From contig DJRJ01000108.1 in NCBI GenBank assembly GCA_002438865.1, positions 4,423 through 12,471 of the forward strand: a DNA stretch of 8,049 nucleotides, in the 5' to 3' direction. The DNA comes from Clostridiales bacterium UBA6363 (GTDB lineage: Bacteria; Bacillota; Clostridia; UBA1381). Below, piece by piece: positions 5,696 to 8,049 of this stretch. Position 1 is the stretch's first letter. Every line of letters starts with the position of its first letter. The notes beneath the pieces were generated by a model. The model was not told the origin of the DNA and made no database searches. It saw only the letters and a list, made by a program, of their open reading frames with translations. The translations under genes were made by a program, and so were the position numbers.

Positions 5696-6081
5696 ATCAG
5701 GTTTACCGCATCTATGCAAGCGTGAAGAAAATCGGAAATTATGGGGAGCGTAAGTCCCATTATGCAGATTTTCCCCGCAAGCTCCGTTTTCATTGCTATT
5801 GCGTTTTCGCCGCCGTCACGCAATATTTCCGCTCCGAACTGCGTAATGTACGCAATCCCCACCACCTTAACGACCGCCGTAAAATACGCAACGTTTATCC
5901 CCGTTTCCCTGATCAATCCGTCCAGTCCGGCTATTATACCGCCGAGCATATCGGCGGCAAAGGCGAAAATCACCGTAACCGTCACCAGTCCCGAAAGCAC
6001 CCCGAACGCACGGCTGTACTGCCTGACGGTAATCGTCAGAAGTCCGCCGGCAAGCGCCGTTAAAATAATCTTTACTATCAT
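5692..6081 (-). CDS. spoIIIAD: Stage III sporulation protein AD
   Basis: SpoIIIAD is a small integral membrane protein of the channel complex; SpoIIIAC and AD are related to each other. The 129-residue product has about four hydrophobic segments (about 3-20, 26-50, 63-85, 103-127). Its middle GINVAYFTAVVKVVGIAYITQFGAEI (quoted as GINVAYFTAVVKVVGIAY and ITQFGAEI) and DGGENAIAMKTELAGK are typical of the family. Length matches B. subtilis (133). Its ATG overlaps the spoIIIAC stop (ATGA), with only a distant AAAGGA 12 nt upstream, so coupled translation is likely. The downstream overlap with spoIIIAE is also ATGA. Confidence 0.95.
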   Translation of the reverse strand: MIVKIILTALAGGLLTITVRQYSRAFGVLSGLVTVTVIFAFAADMLGGIIAGLDGLIRETGINVAYFTAVVKVVGIAYITQFGAEILRDGGENAIAMKTELAGKICIMGLTLPIISDFLHACIDAVNLI

Positions 6082-6272
6082 AAGCTGAAAATGTCCTTTA
6101 TCTCCGTAAAAAATCCGCCTATTTCACGTGTTATTATGCACATAACGCCCACAAGTCCCGCTATGGTTAATAAAAGTGCAATATCGTCACGCCCCGCCTT
6201 TGACAAAAGCTGATTTATTACCGCAATGACTATGCCTATCCCGGCTATTTGGAAAATTAAATCTATGTTCAT
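6078..6272 (-). CDS. spoIIIAC: Stage III sporulation protein AC
   Basis: SpoIIIAC is a tiny membrane protein of the channel complex in the mother-cell membrane. The 64-residue product has two membrane segments (about 4-25 and 31-50) joined by SKAGRDDIA, a family signature, followed by a short amphipathic end GGFFTEIKDIFSL. Length is that expected for the family. The ATG at 6272 is preceded by GAGGG about 9 nt upstream; the stop of spoIIIAB lies inside that ribosome binding site. It overlaps spoIIIAD by 4 nt. Confidence 0.95.
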   Translation of the reverse strand: MNIDLIFQIAGIGIVIAVINQLLSKAGRDDIALLLTIAGLVGVMCIITREIGGFFTEIKDIFSL

Positions 6273-6282
6273 ACTCTTACCC

Positions 6283-6783
6283 TCAAATAATTACCAGAAC
6301 GATAAACAGTCCCGCAAGCAGACCGCCGTTACGGTACATTTTTCCCAGGCGTGCGTACTCATTCTCCGCCGCCGACTGCTGTGCGTTCACAAGCTCTCTT
6401 ATGTACGCCGTATGCTTAAGCTGATTTTTTGAATCGGTCATTCCGAGCTTTGCGCAAAGCATAAGCACAAGCTCACGATCCGCCTCCGTAAGCGGCATGG
6501 GATTGTTCAGCACCGCATACGTCCACGCTTTTTTTATCCCGTATTTTTCTATACGCTCGGCGGCGTCCTTAAAAAGACCACGGGTGCGTGTGTTTTTATC
6601 AATATTCAAAAACGCACGCTTTAAATCGTTTGCGGAAAAGGATATTTCCGTTTCCAGCTGCAAAAGCGCCGCCGATATATTTTTAAGTGCGTTGCACCGT
6701 CCTTTAAGCTCGTTGCTTCGGCGCATACCCAAATATGTGCAAGCCGAAAATATCACAAGCGCACCGATAAGTTTAACAAGCAT
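6283..6783 (-). CDS. spoIIIAB: Stage III sporulation protein AB
   Basis: SpoIIIAB is a membrane protein with a GspF-like cytoplasmic domain, thought to link the SpoIIIAA ATPase to the channel as in type II secretion and pilus systems. The 166-residue product has membrane segments at both ends (about 4-20 and 150-166, GLLAGLFIVLVII) around a helical charged domain with LQLETEISFSANDL, LCAKLGMTDSKNQ and ARLGKMYRNGGLLAG. B. subtilis SpoIIIAB has a similar length (about 170). I chose the ATG at 6783, with AAGGGTGAT a few bases upstream and the family start MLxKLIGA; a GTG start at 6792 would lie within that ribosome binding site. It overlaps spoIIIAA by 11 nt. Confidence 0.94.
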   Translation of the reverse strand: MLVKLIGALVIFSACTYLGMRRSNELKGRCNALKNISAALLQLETEISFSANDLKRAFLNIDKNTRTRGLFKDAAERIEKYGIKKAWTYAVLNNPMPLTEADRELVLMLCAKLGMTDSKNQLKHTAYIRELVNAQQSAAENEYARLGKMYRNGGLLAGLFIVLVII

Positions 6784-7717
6784 CAAAATCACCCTTTTTA
6801 CACTGTATTTCCTCTACCGTACCCGCACCGCACCGTCTTGAAAGCACTATCAGCGTTTCAAAAAACGGCATTGCGCCCGAAAGAGCCGTGCGGTGCTCTA
6901 TCTGCTTTATTCCGCTGCCGTGGACGGTGGTTACTATTTTTACTCCGCTGTTTATTATCCGCTCGATTGCGGCGGCGTCGCTTTCTCTGCCGATTTCGTC
7001 CGTTACGATTACGTCGGGCGCCATTGAGCGGAGCATCATAAGCATACCCTCCGCTTTCGGCGTTCCCGAAAGCACGTCCGTGCAGGGTCCCATATCAAAC
7101 GCCGGTCTGCCCTCATGCATTGCGGCTATCTCGCACCGCTCGTCCACAACGGAAACGTTAAATCCGCCGTAAGATATATTCCGTGTCAAATCACGCAAAA
7201 GCGTGGTTTTGCCTGCGCCCGGCGGAGAGATTATAAGCGTATTTTTTACCGTTCCGTCCGCAATGACGCTTGACTTAACCTTGTCCGCCGCTCCCGTAAC
7301 CTCACAGGCAAGGCGGTAATTGAGTCCCGATATATCCTTTAGAAAACTGATTTTACCGTCAGTTATAACGCCTCTGCCGCATATTCCGATACGGTTTCCG
7401 CCGCCTATGGTGATATATCCGTCACGGATTTCCTCCTCCGCCGAATACATAGACGATTTGACGGCAAGCTCCAGAGCCTCGTCTATATTCGCACGGGTGA
7501 CTTTTACCGCTCCCGACGCATCGCTCACAAGCACGCCGTGACGGCTTAAATAGTAACGTCCGTCGGGATAGCAAAGCGTAAGAGCCTTGCCGAGCCGCAT
7601 ACGTATTTCATATGCGTCGGAAAGATTTATATTATACATATACCGCCGTATTTGCGGTGGCATATACGAAAGAATATCGTTCACCGACGTTACGGTTTCA
7701 CAGTTTGCCACAAACAT
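6773..7717 (-). CDS. spoIIIAA: Stage III sporulation protein AA, secretion-type ATPase
   Basis: SpoIIIAA is a cytoplasmic ATPase of the VirB11/PilT-like secretion superfamily that powers the mother cell-forespore channel. The 314-residue product has an N-terminal domain (about 1-150) with EIRMRLGKAL and GGGNRIGICGRGV, then the ATPase core. Walker A is SPPGAGKTTLLRD (164-176, K170), followed by VDERCEIAAM (191-200), RPAFDMGPCTDVL, Walker B VIVTDEIG (236-243) and the TTVHG box (263-267). Length fits B. subtilis (307), and all catalytic residues are present. I chose the ATG at 7717 because AAAGGAG lies 9 nt upstream; the frame is open to 7945, but those 76 extra codons run through the promoter and the hairpin repeats and are not protein-like. 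It is the first gene of the operon. Confidence 0.96.
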   Translation of the reverse strand: MFVANCETVTSVNDILSYMPPQIRRYMYNINLSDAYEIRMRLGKALTLCYPDGRYYLSRHGVLVSDASGAVKVTRANIDEALELAVKSSMYSAEEEIRDGYITIGGGNRIGICGRGVITDGKISFLKDISGLNYRLACEVTGAADKVKSSVIADGTVKNTLIISPPGAGKTTLLRDLTRNISYGGFNVSVVDERCEIAAMHEGRPAFDMGPCTDVLSGTPKAEGMLMMLRSMAPDVIVTDEIGRESDAAAIERIINSGVKIVTTVHGSGIKQIEHRTALSGAMPFFETLIVLSRRCGAGTVEEIQCKKGDFDAC

Positions 7718-7757
7718 CACAAAACACTCCTTTGTACAATCACATTTATTTATTATT

Positions 7758-7787
7758 ATCCTATTAAGCACGTCCGAAAAATATGAC
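7758..7787 (-). promoter_or_regulatory. Candidate sigma-E promoter of the spoIIIA operon
   Basis: On the minus strand GTCATATT (7787-7780) is followed after 14 nt by AATAGGAT (7765-7758). The first box fits the sigma-E -35 consensus (ATATT-type) well; the second keeps the ATA and final AT of the -10 (CATACA-T type). A start near 7750 would leave a leader of about 33 nt to the spoIIIAA ATG. In Bacillus this operon is sigma-E dependent, so both expected position and spacing fit, but the -10 match is only partial. Confidence 0.45.
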
Positions 7788-7856
7788 ACAATAAAAATCC
7801 GAAACCAAACATCATAAATTATGCACAGACACCGCCCAAAATCAACGTCCCACGCC

Positions 7857-7931
7857 GTAGGGCAGGGGCTTGTCTCCTGCCGAAAATATGCCGCACAGAA
7901 TAATGTTTCGGGTCGATGTGGGCATCGACCC
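7857..7931. repeat. GTAG-tagged hairpin pair (B and A modules) upstream of spoIIIAA
   Basis: GTAG (7857-7860) is followed by a B hairpin (7861-7881, with one extra loop base) and, after 28 nt, an A hairpin with a perfect 9-bp stem (7910-7918 with 7923-7931). Orientation is the same as in the left array and opposite to the copy at 2369-2439. The CTAC tag that should follow the A hairpin is absent: the sequence goes from ACCCC straight to GATAGATTGTCAAG, where IS30-type sequence begins. Confidence 0.85.
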
Positions 7932-7932
7932 C

Positions 7933-8049
7933 GATAGATTGTCAAGTCAAGTGCAACAAAAATCTTTGGTAAGGTGTATCGTAATTTAATATCTTTCTTG
8001 GTCGGTTATTGATTAATTTTTGCACTCTTTTAATTCCTTCCTCCGTAAC
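7933..8049 (-). mobile_element. End of an IS30-family insertion sequence (runs off the window)
   Basis: The segment holds the 3' end of an IS30-family transposase gene and presumably the element's terminal inverted repeat, which should lie around 7938-7960 (TTGTCAAGTCAAGTGCAAC on the plus strand). The exact boundary and target duplication cannot be set because the other end is outside the window. It abuts the A hairpin of the repeat pair without the usual CTAC tag. Confidence 0.6.
7942..8049 (-). CDS. IS30-family transposase, C-terminal 35 residues (partial at window edge)
   Basis: The minus strand from the window edge reads VTEEGIKRVQKLINNRPRKI and then LNYDTPYQRFLLHLT before a TGA at 7942. 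The LINNRPRKILNYDTPYQRF motif (quoted in overlapping parts) is the characteristic C-terminal end of IS30-family DDE transposases, just after the catalytic glutamate region. Only the last 35 codons are inside the window, so whether the gene is intact cannot be told. It is transcribed toward spoIIIAA, with its stop 225 nt before the spoIIIAA start. Confidence 0.82.
   Translation of the reverse strand, partial: VTEEGIKRVQKLINNRPRKILNYDTPYQRFLLHLT

Noticed and set aside
7857..7931. Hairpin pair as a terminator between IS30 and spoIIIAA
   Set aside because: Neither hairpin is followed by a T-tract on the minus strand, so intrinsic termination is not supported.

Overview
The window reads as a chromosomal segment of a spore-forming Clostridia-type Firmicute. 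The evidence is a complete eight-gene spoIIIA sporulation operon followed by an Asp23/Gls24-family (YqhY-type) gene, strong AGGAGG ribosome binding sites, and an S-layer-homology surface protein, which implies a Gram-positive-type cell wall. Base composition is moderate and uneven. The species cannot be named from the sequence alone. All convincing genes are on the minus strand.

Layout, left to right. Positions 1-367 hold no gene. They contain a tandem array of GTAG-tagged hairpin modules built from three related palindromes (called A, B and C here). A 13-bp terminator hairpin (388-417) closes the S-layer-homology gene (424-1896). Upstream of that gene is a leader of about 280 nt with a candidate sigma-A promoter (2184-2211), a 5' hairpin and a strong ribosome binding site in front of a two-codon ORF. 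Positions 2212-2368 and 2440-2536 show nothing I can name, apart from the B-A hairpin pair between them (2369-2439). A strong terminator (2537-2581) ends the asp23-family gene (2584-3051), which has its own well-formed sigma-A-type promoter (3100-3128) inside the end of spoIIIAH.

The spoIIIA operon then runs spoIIIAA-AB-AC-AD-AE-AF-AG-AH from 7717 down to 3115. Its genes overlap by 4 or 11 nt or are separated by 10-13 nt. A candidate sigma-E promoter lies just upstream (7758-7787). Further right is another B-A hairpin pair (7857-7931), directly abutted by the 3' end of an IS30-family transposase gene (7942-8049), which runs off the window.

How the genes work together: SpoIIIAA (ATPase), AB, AC, AD and AE (membrane parts) and AF, AG and AH (ring-forming parts) make the mother-cell half of the channel, or feeding tube, that links mother cell and forespore after engulfment. 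SpoIIIAH docks with a forespore SpoIIQ-type partner. The Asp23-family protein is a vegetative or envelope-stress factor often encoded next to spoIIIA. The S-layer-homology protein is probably exported and wall-bound, and is not obviously connected to sporulation.

The most unusual content is not a gene. It is a family of eleven short palindromes, ten carrying a GTAG (or inverted CTAC) tag on one side, with compensatory arm changes and inward-facing pairing. This is the architecture of REP/BIME elements, and the family surrounds the spoIIIA block on both sides.
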